From the NCBI GenBank assembly GCA_003220975.1, contig QHTX01000034.1, positions 452 through 5,966 on the forward strand: a DNA stretch of 5,515 bases. Direction: 5' to 3'. The translations under genes were made by a program, and so were the position numbers. The stretch comes from Gemmatimonadota bacterium. Its GTDB lineage: Bacteria; Gemmatimonadota; Gemmatimonadetes; Gemmatimonadales; GWC2-71-9. The notes under the pieces were generated by a model that was given only the letters and a program-made list of their open reading frames with translations, did not search any database and was not told where the DNA came from. Below, piece by piece: positions 1 to 5,515 of the stretch. The first letter of the stretch is position 1; each line of letters opens with the position of its first letter.

Positions 1-1
1 C

Positions 2-142
2 ACTCTCGAGAGCACCCACGGGAAGCTGGCCGAGACGGCGCGCCGCCTCGGGATCAGCCGCACCACGCTGTGGCGTCGGCTGCGGGCCTACGGGTTGCGA
101 CCGAACGGGCACGGAGGGCGCGGCACCACTCCGCGCACCTAG
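2..142 (+). CDS. C-terminal end of a sigma-54-dependent (NtrC/PrpR-like) regulator, Fis-type HTH (5' partial)
   Basis: The frame is open from the left edge of the window and ends at TAG 140-142, leaving 46 residues. The visible peptide contains THGKLAETARRLGISRTTLW followed by RRLRAYGL. This is the Fis-type helix-turn-helix that closes NtrC-family enhancer-binding proteins: the first helix is around KLAETARRLG and the recognition helix around SRTTLWRRLRAYG. In this family the helix-turn-helix binds upstream enhancer sites as a dimer, while an upstream AAA+ domain, lost here beyond the edge, would act on sigma-54 RNA polymerase. A short Gly/Arg/Thr tail follows the helix. The target genes cannot be told from this fragment. 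A Fis-like protein without the AAA+ domain is possible but less likely. The family call is good and the subfamily is open. Confidence 0.85.
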   Translation, partial: TLESTHGKLAETARRLGISRTTLWRRLRAYGLRPNGHGGRGTTPRT

Positions 143-164
143 CGCCCAGGCTCGGGCCGCCTCA

Positions 165-194
165 GCTTCCCGGTCGGGTCACGCCCCGGGAAGC
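165..194. promoter_or_regulatory. 9-bp perfect inverted repeat directly before the thioesterase start
   Basis: GCTTCCCGG at 165-173 is the exact reverse complement of CCGGGAAGC at 186-194, with 12 bases between. The half-site centres are 21 bp apart, about two helical turns, which suits a dimeric DNA-binding protein. As RNA it would form a 9-bp, GC-rich hairpin whose 3' arm contains GGGAAG, the only Shine-Dalgarno-like sequence before ATG 196. It could therefore be an operator, a translation-blocking hairpin, or a weak terminator for the upstream regulator gene. No T-tract follows, so an intrinsic terminator is the least likely choice. The repeat is seen in the sequence and the roles are inference. 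Confidence 0.45.
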
Positions 195-195
195 C

Positions 196-684
196 ATGCC
201 CGCCAAGCCATTCATCATCGAGGATTACGTCCGCTGGTCCGACGTGGACTTCGCGGGGATCATCTTCTACGGCTCCTACGTCCGCTTCTTCGAGATCGCG
301 GAGACCGAGCTGTTCCGCGCGTGCGGGCTCGCCTACGCGCAGGTATTCGATCGCTACGACATTTTCCTGCCGCGCAAGGTCGTCCACAGCGAGTTCTACT
401 GGCCGGCGCGACTCGACGACCGGCTGCGGGTCGCGACGTACGTGGGACGCGTGGGCACCAGGTCGCTGATGCTGAACTTCGACGTGCTGCGCGACGACCC
501 CACGTCGCTCGGTGCCGCAGGGTGGATGGTGCTGGTGTGCGTGGACCGCAAACGGCTCAAGCCGCGGCCGTTGCCCGCGGGGCTCGTGGCCGCGCTCGCC
601 CCGCACACCCTGTCCTCCGACGCGGCGCGTGCCTCGCTCGGGGTGGCCTCTCCAACGGCGGCACGCTCGCCCCAGTCCTCCTGA
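196..684 (+). CDS. Acyl-CoA thioesterase, hotdog fold, YbgC / 4-hydroxybenzoyl-CoA thioesterase family
   Basis: This 162-residue protein should hydrolyse an acyl-CoA to the free acid and CoA in the cytoplasm. The N-terminal motif RWSDVDFAGIIFYGSYVRFF (residues 13-32) matches the family signature in which an Asp followed two residues later by Gly lies ahead of a long helix. D18 aligns with the catalytic Asp of YbgC (D18) and Pseudomonas 4-HBT (D17). The core to about residue 130 has normal family length. An Ala/Ser-rich tail of about 25 residues follows and looks disordered. ATG 196 was chosen because the motif begins right after it and upstream codons in this frame look non-conserved; GGGAAG at 188-193 is a close, poor Shine-Dalgarno sequence. 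No tol-pal genes are visible, so the Tol-associated role of YbgC is not supported. The substrate is unknown. Confidence 0.85.
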   Translation: MPAKPFIIEDYVRWSDVDFAGIIFYGSYVRFFEIAETELFRACGLAYAQVFDRYDIFLPRKVVHSEFYWPARLDDRLRVATYVGRVGTRSLMLNFDVLRDDPTSLGAAGWMVLVCVDRKRLKPRPLPAGLVAALAPHTLSSDAARASLGVASPTAARSPQSS

Positions 685-1196
685 AGCGCTTCCCCGACCC
701 CCGACTCCTCGCTCTCCTCGCGGCCGGCGCCGCATGCGGGCGCGCACCCGCCGCCTCCGGCGGGGTCCGCGCCGTCGTCATTCGGCCGCCCAGGGACACG
801 GTACGGTTCGAGGTTCCCGCGAGCGCCGACCGCTGCGACGCCGCGGGAATGGGAGGCGTCGTGTTGCACGGCGCGAGCGACGGGAACGGGGTGATCGTGT
901 GGCTGCGCCAGCGCGACTCGTTTCCGAACGGCGACTGGCCGGTGCTGCAGCGCGGCGATACCGCGGCGGCGCGCGGCGCGATCGTCGCCGCGCGCTTCAT
1001 GATCGGCGAGGTGGCGCACGGCGTGCCGCTCGACAGCGGAACCGTGACGGTGACGCTGGAAGGCGGCGGCGTGATCTCGGCGCACGCGCGGGGCTCGGGA
1101 CTCGAGCTGGCCGCCGCCGGGCGCGTCACCGTCGACGCCGCGTTCGCTGCGGTGCCGCTCGGGGCGGACCCGGTGCCGTGCGGGATGCAGCCGTGA
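681..1196 (+). CDS. Predicted secreted lipoprotein of unknown function
   Basis: I do not recognise a family. Reading from CTG 681 gives 171 residues: a positive N-terminus (KR at 2-3), a hydrophobic stretch LLALLAAGAA (9-18), and Cys19 followed by a Gly/Ala/Pro/Ser linker. That is a lipoprotein-type signal peptide, although Gly at -3 makes the lipobox imperfect. The mature part is rich in Val, Gly and Thr, is probably beta-structured (for example the TVTVTLEGGGV segment), and has two cysteines (C52, C167) that could form a disulfide. The start is uncertain. No ATG, GTG or TTG lies close upstream in frame; the nearest is GTG 537, deep inside the thioesterase gene. CTG 681 overlaps the thioesterase stop as CTGA, which suggests translational coupling with a rare start codon. 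ATG codons further inside would remove the signal peptide. The gene ends at TGA 1194-1196. Confidence 0.6.
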   Translation: MKRFPDPRLLALLAAGAACGRAPAASGGVRAVVIRPPRDTVRFEVPASADRCDAAGMGGVVLHGASDGNGVIVWLRQRDSFPNGDWPVLQRGDTAAARGAIVAARFMIGEVAHGVPLDSGTVTVTLEGGGVISAHARGSGLELAAAGRVTVDAAFAAVPLGADPVPCGMQP

Positions 1197-1201
1197 CCGT
1201 G

Positions 1202-1207
1202 TAGATT
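1202..1207 (+). promoter_or_regulatory. Putative -10 element (TAGATT) for leaderless ispH transcription
   Basis: TAGATT fits the TANNNT -10 pattern and ends 6 bp before GTG 1214, so a transcript starting at the usual distance would begin at or next to the start codon. No Shine-Dalgarno-like sequence lies in the 17-bp gap, and an in-frame TAG at 1202-1204 rules out an earlier ispH start. No convincing -35 hexamer is visible. The lhr gene shows the same arrangement. This is inference from spacing and motif only. Confidence 0.35.
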
Positions 1208-1213
1208 GGTCTC

Positions 1214-2422
1214 GTGGAGCAGACCTACTTCCGGCGGGGCTTCGGCCTCAAAGACCACATCGAGGGTGCGCTCGCGGCCGACTACCACAGCCGCGTGGTC
1301 GACCGGATCCGGGGGCACGGATACACGCTGTCGCTGGGCGACCTCACCTTCAAGCTGGCCCGCGAGTTCGGGTTCTGCTATGGCGTGGATCGCGCCGTCG
1401 AGTACGCCTACGAGACCCGCACCAAGTTCCCCGACAAGCGGATCTTCCTGGTCGGCGAGATCATCCACAATCCTCACGTCAACCGGAAGCTGCACGGCAT
1501 GGGGGTGGAGTTCCTCCACCGGCCGGAGGCTGGGGACTTCGATTTCAGCGCGGTCACGCCCAACGACGTCGTCCTCCTGCCCGCCTTCGGCGTCACGGTA
1601 CAGGACTTCGAGCGGCTGCGGGCCATGGGCTGCGTGCTCGTCGACACGACCTGCGGCTCGGTGCTGAACGTGTGGAAGCGGGTCGAGTCGTACGCGAAGG
1701 ACGGCTTCACGGCGATCATCCACGGCAAGTCATACCACGAGGAGACGAAGGCGACGTCGAGTCAGGTGACGAAGTATCCCGGCGGGCGGTACCTCGTGGT
1801 GCGCGACATGTCCGAGGCGCGGGAGGTCTGCGACTTCATCGAGGGAGCAGGGAGCAGGGAGCCGTTGCTGCAGCAGTTCGCCGGGAAGATGTCTCCCGGT
1901 TTCGATCCCGCTCGCGATCTCGTGCGCGTCGGCGTGGCGAACCAGACGACGATGCTCTCGGGGGAGTCGCTCGCCATCGCCGCCGAGCTGCGGAAGAGTA
2001 TGGCGCGGCGCTACGGGGAGGCCGCCCTGCCCGAGCACTTCCGCACGTTCGACACCATCTGCTCGGCGACCCAGGACCGGCAGGACGCGGTCCTGCGGCT
2101 GATCGCCGAGCCGCTCGACCTGATGGTAGTGATCGGCGGGTACAACTCGAGCAACACGACGCACCTCGCCGCGATCTGCCAGGAGAAGGTGCCCACCTAC
2201 CACATCGAGGATGCGGCCTGCATCGCTCCGGAAGAGGGGACGATCCGGTTTCGCCCGGTCGGGGCGAAGGAGGAGCAACGCCGCGCGGCGTGGCTCCCGG
2301 CGGGTCCCGTGACGATCGGGGTCACGGCCGGCGCCTCGACGCCCAACAACAAGATCGGCGAGACCATCGAGCGGATTGCCGCGATGCGCGGGCTGGCGCT
2401 CGAGCCGGTCGGCGGGGCCTAG
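1214..2422 (+). CDS. ispH: 4-hydroxy-3-methylbut-2-enyl diphosphate reductase (IspH/LytB), long cyanobacterial/plant type
   Basis: This is the last enzyme of the MEP pathway. It reductively dehydrates HMBPP to IPP and DMAPP with a [4Fe-4S] cluster, in the cytoplasm. The 402 residues match the long plant/cyanobacterial form rather than the roughly 315-residue E. coli form. The three cluster ligands are C55 (EFGFCYGVDRAVE), C147 (VDTTCGSV) and C283 (TICSATQDRQDA). Other conserved sites are GEIIHNPHVN (81-90, H85), PAFG (123-126, where E. coli has AHG), HGKSYHEET (170-178), VANQTTMLSGE (241-251), NSSNTTH (311-317) and GVTAGASTPNNKIGE near the end. GTG 1214 is the first possible start after in-frame TAG 1202. 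Residues 211-217 (GAGSREP) come from a 3-copy heptamer repeat between VCDFIE and the LLQQF segment. TTCGSV replaces the TTCPWV typical of plants. All catalytic residues I could check are present, so it should be functional. Confidence 0.96.
   Translation: MEQTYFRRGFGLKDHIEGALAADYHSRVVDRIRGHGYTLSLGDLTFKLAREFGFCYGVDRAVEYAYETRTKFPDKRIFLVGEIIHNPHVNRKLHGMGVEFLHRPEAGDFDFSAVTPNDVVLLPAFGVTVQDFERLRAMGCVLVDTTCGSVLNVWKRVESYAKDGFTAIIHGKSYHEETKATSSQVTKYPGGRYLVVRDMSEAREVCDFIEGAGSREPLLQQFAGKMSPGFDPARDLVRVGVANQTTMLSGESLAIAAELRKSMARRYGEAALPEHFRTFDTICSATQDRQDAVLRLIAEPLDLMVVIGGYNSSNTTHLAAICQEKVPTYHIEDAACIAPEEGTIRFRPVGAKEEQRRAAWLPAGPVTIGVTAGASTPNNKIGETIERIAAMRGLALEPVGGA
1842..1862. repeat. Heptamer tandem repeat A, 3 perfect copies of AGGGAGC, inside ispH
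   Basis: Copies lie at 1842-1848, 1849-1855 and 1856-1862, exactly 21 bp with no mismatch. The tract is read in the ispH frame as part of EGAGSREP (residues 210-217). Three copies equal seven codons, so the frame is kept. The site falls between the conserved VCDFIE helix and the next helix, where family members vary in length. Confidence 0.85.
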
Positions 2423-2437
2423 CGCCCGATCGATCTG

Positions 2438-2456
2438 CCGAGCCCCTAGGCTTCGG
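2438..2456 (+). terminator. Weak stem-loop between ispH and lhr, possible terminator or attenuator
   Basis: CCGA then GCC (2438-2444) can pair with GGC, a bulged T, then TCGG (2449-2456), closing a CCTA loop: seven base pairs with one bulge. It begins 15 bp after the ispH stop. It is followed by GGTATATTTGG, not a T-tract, and it also lies between any -35 and the putative -10 of lhr. The pairing is real on paper, but in DNA this GC-rich it may be chance. A role as terminator is a weak inference. Confidence 0.25.
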
Positions 2457-2458
2457 GG

Positions 2459-2464
2459 TATATT
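2459..2464 (+). promoter_or_regulatory. Putative -10 element (TATATT) for leaderless lhr transcription
   Basis: TATATT is an AT-only hexamer in otherwise GC-rich DNA and differs from TATAAT at one position. It ends 7 bp before ATG 2472, so transcription would start at or near the A of the start codon. No Shine-Dalgarno sequence is present (TGGTCCC precedes the ATG). A poor -35 candidate, CTGCCG at 2435-2440, lies 18 bp upstream. The same geometry occurs at ispH. Confidence 0.5.
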
Positions 2465-2471
2465 TGGTCCC

Positions 2472-5400
2472 ATGCCGCTGTCGGGTTTCCATCCCGCCAT
2501 CGCCCGCTGGTTCACCGACCGGTTCGCCGAGCCGACCGAGCCGCAGCGCCGTGCCTGGCCGCTGATTCAGGGGGGCCGGAACGCCCTCATCGCCGCGCCC
2601 ACTGGCTCGGGGAAGACGTTCGCCGCCTTCCTCGCGGCGATCGACTCGCTGCTGCGGCAGGGGCTCGACGGGACGCTGGGCGACGAGACGCAGGTGGTCT
2701 ACGTCTCGCCCCTGAAGGCGCTCTCGAACGACGTCCAAAAGAACCTGGCCGAGCCGCTCGCGGAGATCCGCCGTACGCTCGAAGCCCTGTGCCTCCCCGA
2801 CGTGGACATCCGCACCCTGGTCCGCACCGGCGACACGCCGGCGCCCGAGCGCCAGCAGATGGTGAAGCGGCCGCCCCACGTCCTCGTCACCACGCCGGAA
2901 TCGCTGTACCTCATCCTCACGTCCGAGCGGGCGCGCGACATGCTGCGCACGGTGCGTACGGTGATCGTGGACGAGATCCACGCCGTGGCGCGGGACAAGC
3001 GGGGCAGCCACCTCGCGCTCTCGCTCGAGCGGCTCGAGCATCTCGCCGGCCGGCGCCTACAGCGCGTCGGACTCTCGGCAACGCAGAAGCCCATCGAAGA
3101 CATCGCGGCGTTCCTCGCCGGCACCCGACACCCGACACCCGACACCTGCATCATCGATGCGGGGCATGCGCGCTCGCTCGATCTCGCGATCGAGATCCCC
3201 TCGTCGCCGCTCGAAGCGGTGATGGCGGCCGAGGTGTGGGACGAGATCTACGAGCGGCTGGTGCAGCTCATCGGCGAGCACCGCACCACGCTGGTATTCG
3301 TGAACACCCGCCGCCTCGCCGAGCGCCTCACGCTGCATCTGTCCGAGCGCCTCGGCGCGGATCAGGTCACGTCGCACCACGGCAGCCTCTCGAAGGAGAA
3401 GCGGCTCGACGCCGAGACGCGGCTCAAGGAGGGCAAGCTCAAGGCGCTCGTGGCGACGGCGTCGCTCGAGCTGGGCATCGACATCGGTGCCGTCGATCTC
3501 GTCTGTCAGATCGGCTCCACCCGGTCGATCGCCACGTTGCTGCAGCGCGTCGGCCGGTCGGGGCACCACCTTGCCGCCGTCCCCAAAGGGCGGCTGTTCC
3601 CGCTGTCGCGCGACGAGTTGCTCGAGTGCGCCGCGCTGGTGCGCGCGACGCACGAGCGGAAGCTCGACCGGCTGGTCATCCCCGAGCACCCGCTCGACAT
3701 CCTGGCCCAGCAGATCGTCGCAGCCGCGGCGGGCGACGAGTGGGAGGAAGATCGGCTGTACGAGCTGGTGCGCGGCGCGCATCCCTATCGCGAGCTGACC
3801 CGCAAGGATTTCGACGACGTGGTGCGGATGCTCGCCGAGGGCTTCACGACGCGGCGCGGGCGGCGCGGCGCGTACCTCCATCACGACGGCGTGAACCGCC
3901 GGGTGCGCGCGCGCCGCGGGGCGCGGCTCGCCGCGCTCACCTCGGGCGGCGCGATTCCGGACCTCGGCGACTACCGCGTGGTCCTCGAGCCGACCGAAAC
4001 GTTCGTCGGCACGCTCAACGAAGACTTCGCGATCGAGAGCATGCCGGGCGACATCTTCCAGCTCGGCAACACCTCGTACCTGATCCAGAAGATCGAATCG
4101 GGCCAGGTGCGGGTGGTGGACGCACAGGGGCAGCCTCCCTCCATCCCCTTCTGGACCGGCGAAGCACCCGGGCGCACGCCCGAGTTGTCGGTGCAGGTGT
4201 CGCGGCTGCGTCAGGACATCGCGGACCGGCTGGGGAACACGGGAGCGGCGATCGCCTGGCTCGGCGCGGAGATCCCCGGGCTGTCCGAAGCCGCGGCGCG
4301 GCAGATCGTCGAGTATCTCGACGCGTCGCACAAGATCCTCGGCGTCATCCCCACGCAGCAGACGCTGGTGCTGGAGCGCTTCTTCGACGAAGCGGGCGGG
4401 ATGCAGCTGGTACTGCACGCGCCGTTCGGGAGCCGCGTGAACCGCGCCTGGGGCCTGGCGTTGCGCAAGCGCTTCTGCCGCAGCTTCAACTTCGAGCTGC
4501 AGGCGGCCGCCACCGAGGACGCGATCGTGATCTCGCTCGGGCCGCACCACAGCTTCCCGCTCGACGACGTGTTCCAGTATCTGAAGCCGGCCACCGCCGA
4601 GCAGCTGCTGGTGCAGGCGATGCTCGACGCGCCGATGTTCGGCACGCGCTGGCGCTGGAACGCGACGCGAGCGCTCGCGGTGCTGCGGGCCCGCGGGGGC
4701 AAGAAAGTGCCCACGCCACTCCAGCGCATGGAGGCCGAGGACCTGGTGGCCGCCGTCTTCCCCGATCAGCTCGCCTGTCCGGAGAACCTGGTGGGCGATC
4801 GCGAGATTCCCGATCATCCGCTGGTGCAGCAGACCATCCAGGACTGCCTGCTCGAAGCGATGGACTTCCCGGGCCTGAAGCGGGTGCTCGAGGAGATGGA
4901 AGCCGGGCGCTGCCAGCTGGTGGCGCGCGACACGACCGAGCCGTCGCCCTTGTCGCACGAGGTGATCAACGCCAAGCCGTACGCGTTCCTGGACGACGCC
5001 CCGCTCGAGGAGCGCCGCACTCAGGCCGTGATCACGCGCCGCGGCCTCGACGTGAAGACCGCGGAAGAGCTGGGCCGGCTCGATCAGGCGGCGATCGATC
5101 GAGTTCGTGAAGAAGCTTGGGCGGAGGCCGGCTCGGCGGACGAACTTCACGACGCGTTATTGGTCACCGGTGCCCTGACGAGTGCGGAATGCGGAATGCG
5201 GAGTGCGGAATCGAAAGGGTTGTTCGAGGAGCTGGCGCGCGCCGGGCGCGCGACGACCCTCCTGCATGAGCCGCGCCTCTGGGTCGCCGCCGAGCGCGTT
5301 CCTCTCGTCGAAGCCGTCTTCCCGGGCGTCCGCTGCGAGCCGGCCGTGGTCGCCCCCGAGCGCGACCGCGCCAAGTCGTGGACCCGCGAGGACGCCCTGC

Positions 5401-5515
5401 GAGAGCTGGTGCGTGGCCGGCTCGAGGTGGTCGGTCCGACCACGGCCGAGGGGATAGCCGCGGCGCTCGGCGTGCCGCCGTCCGACGTGGACTTCGCGCT
5501 CGGCGCGCTCGAGCA
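2472..5515 (+). CDS. lhr: Lhr-family ATP-dependent helicase (DExH, superfamily 2), 3' partial
   Basis: The frame is open from ATG 2472 to the window edge, giving 1014 codons with no stop. Lhr proteins are 3'-to-5' ATP-driven translocases that unwind RNA:DNA hybrids and are linked to DNA repair in mycobacteria and E. coli. Motifs in order: Q-like TEPQ (22-25), Walker A APTGSGKT (42-49), Ia SPLKALSND (79-87), Ib TTPESL (140-145), DEIH box (167-170), III LSAT (201-204), IV LVFVNTRR (274-281), V ATASLELGID (328-337), VI QRVGRSGH (358-365). The Lhr-specific winged-helix and following domains continue, with PHHSFPLDDVF (691-701) and ELHDALL (891-897). The frame passes the roughly 850-residue core, so this is the long bacterial form, usually about 1400-1500 residues, with its C-terminal domain cut off by the window. 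Two heptamer repeats are embedded, at residues 217-225 and 903-914. ATG 2472 suits the family N-terminus (FHPAIARWF). Confidence 0.96.
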   Translation, partial: MPLSGFHPAIARWFTDRFAEPTEPQRRAWPLIQGGRNALIAAPTGSGKTFAAFLAAIDSLLRQGLDGTLGDETQVVYVSPLKALSNDVQKNLAEPLAEIRRTLEALCLPDVDIRTLVRTGDTPAPERQQMVKRPPHVLVTTPESLYLILTSERARDMLRTVRTVIVDEIHAVARDKRGSHLALSLERLEHLAGRRLQRVGLSATQKPIEDIAAFLAGTRHPTPDTCIIDAGHARSLDLAIEIPSSPLEAVMAAEVWDEIYERLVQLIGEHRTTLVFVNTRRLAERLTLHLSERLGADQVTSHHGSLSKEKRLDAETRLKEGKLKALVATASLELGIDIGAVDLVCQIGSTRSIATLLQRVGRSGHHLAAVPKGRLFPLSRDELLECAALVRATHERKLDRLVIPEHPLDILAQQIVAAAAGDEWEEDRLYELVRGAHPYRELTRKDFDDVVRMLAEGFTTRRGRRGAYLHHDGVNRRVRARRGARLAALTSGGAIPDLGDYRVVLEPTETFVGTLNEDFAIESMPGDIFQLGNTSYLIQKIESGQVRVVDAQGQPPSIPFWTGEAPGRTPELSVQVSRLRQDIADRLGNTGAAIAWLGAEIPGLSEAAARQIVEYLDASHKILGVIPTQQTLVLERFFDEAGGMQLVLHAPFGSRVNRAWGLALRKRFCRSFNFELQAAATEDAIVISLGPHHSFPLDDVFQYLKPATAEQLLVQAMLDAPMFGTRWRWNATRALAVLRARGGKKVPTPLQRMEAEDLVAAVFPDQLACPENLVGDREIPDHPLVQQTIQDCLLEAMDFPGLKRVLEEMEAGRCQLVARDTTEPSPLSHEVINAKPYAFLDDAPLEERRTQAVITRRGLDVKTAEELGRLDQAAIDRVREEAWAEAGSADELHDALLVTGALTSAECGMRSAESKGLFEELARAGRATTLLHEPRLWVAAERVPLVEAVFPGVRCEPAVVAPERDRAKSWTREDALRELVRGRLEVVGPTTAEGIAAALGVPPSDVDFALGALE
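3122..3146. repeat. Heptamer tandem repeat B, about 3.6 perfect copies of ACCCGAC, inside lhr
   Basis: Full copies lie at 3123-3129, 3130-3136 and 3137-3143; the period-7 match extends without mismatch from 3122 to 3146. The lhr frame reads it as TRHPTPDT (residues 218-225). It sits just after motif III (GLSATQKPIEDIAAFLAG) and before CIIDAGHAR. Removing seven residues (TRHPTPD) gives FLAGTCIIDAG, which looks like an ordinary Lhr at this point. Confidence 0.85.
5180..5211. repeat. Heptamer tandem repeat C, 4 copies of RTGCGGA plus partial ends, inside lhr
   Basis: Units are GTGCGGA (5182-5188), ATGCGGA (5189-5195), ATGCGGA (5196-5202) and GTGCGGA (5203-5209). Only the first base of a unit varies, and two matching bases flank each side. 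The lhr frame reads TSAECGMRSAES (residues 903-914), in which SAE recurs after seven residues. The tract falls between the ELHDALLVTGAL helix and GLFEELARAGRA, a probable linker where the C-terminal part of Lhr begins. Confidence 0.85.

Noticed and set aside
321..680. N-terminal extension of the lipoprotein frame upstream of 681
   Set aside because: The extension lies inside the thioesterase gene, is Arg/Ala-rich without motifs, and would place the signal peptide in mid-protein.
747..764. CCCGCCG / CGGCGGG hairpin with a CCTC loop inside the lipoprotein gene
   Set aside because: It is a perfect 7-bp stem but made of G and C in very GC-rich coding DNA, with no T-tract, so chance is a sufficient explanation.
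1044..1055. GTGACG direct repeat in the lipoprotein gene
   Set aside because: Only two copies, and it encodes an ordinary alternating Val-Thr beta strand (TVTVT).
557..1723. A 388-residue minus-strand open frame across the lipoprotein and ispH
   Set aside because: It is antisense to the clear IspH coding region, low in complexity, and lacks motifs.
2789..5110. A 773-residue open frame on the plus strand in another frame of lhr
   Set aside because: It is Arg/Ala/Pro-rich with no recognisable motif, and the overlapping frame from 2472 holds every helicase motif. It is a GC-driven shadow.
3057..5150. A 697-residue open frame on the minus strand opposite lhr
   Set aside because: Long antisense frames are common opposite GC-rich genes. 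The composition is His/Arg/Ala-rich and I see no family or start context.
1842..5211. Heptamer arrays as a CRISPR array
   Set aside because: The units are 7 bp, directly adjacent with no spacers, coding, and differ among the three sites.

Overview
The window is GC-rich, densely coding bacterial DNA. Every gene I can support lies on the plus strand: the tail of a Fis-type transcriptional regulator, a hotdog-fold acyl-CoA thioesterase, a small predicted lipoprotein, the isoprenoid enzyme IspH in its long cyanobacterial/plant-type form, and a large Lhr-family helicase that runs off the right edge. High GC, the IspH type, weak Shine-Dalgarno sequences and short heptamer repeats fit Gemmatimonadota or a similar soil or sediment phylum. 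That placement is inference from memory of such genomes, not from a search.

Layout. Bases 2-142 are the last 46 codons and stop of an NtrC/PrpR-like regulator. The 53-bp gap after it holds a perfect 9-bp inverted repeat that abuts the thioesterase ATG. The thioesterase (196-684) overlaps the next frame by four bases (CTGA). That frame is a lipoprotein-like protein of unknown function (681-1196). After 17 bp comes ispH (1214-2422), and after 49 bp lhr (2472 to beyond 5515). ispH and lhr each have a TANNNT -10-like hexamer only 6-7 bp before the start codon and no Shine-Dalgarno sequence, so both may be transcribed as leaderless mRNAs from their own promoters. The genes do not form one pathway. 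IspH serves isoprenoid precursor synthesis, Lhr serves nucleic-acid repair or processing, the thioesterase hydrolyses an acyl-CoA, and the regulator's target is unknown.

Main observation. Three different perfect or near-perfect 7-bp tandem repeats (AGGGAGC, ACCCGAC, RTGCGGA) sit inside the coding sequences of ispH (one) and lhr (two). Each is read through in frame and appears as a short peptide insertion at a probable surface loop of an otherwise conserved protein. They look like a family of dispersed heptamer micro-repeats that enter genes in frame-preserving lengths. Because 7 is not a multiple of 3, a gain or loss of one unit would break the frame.
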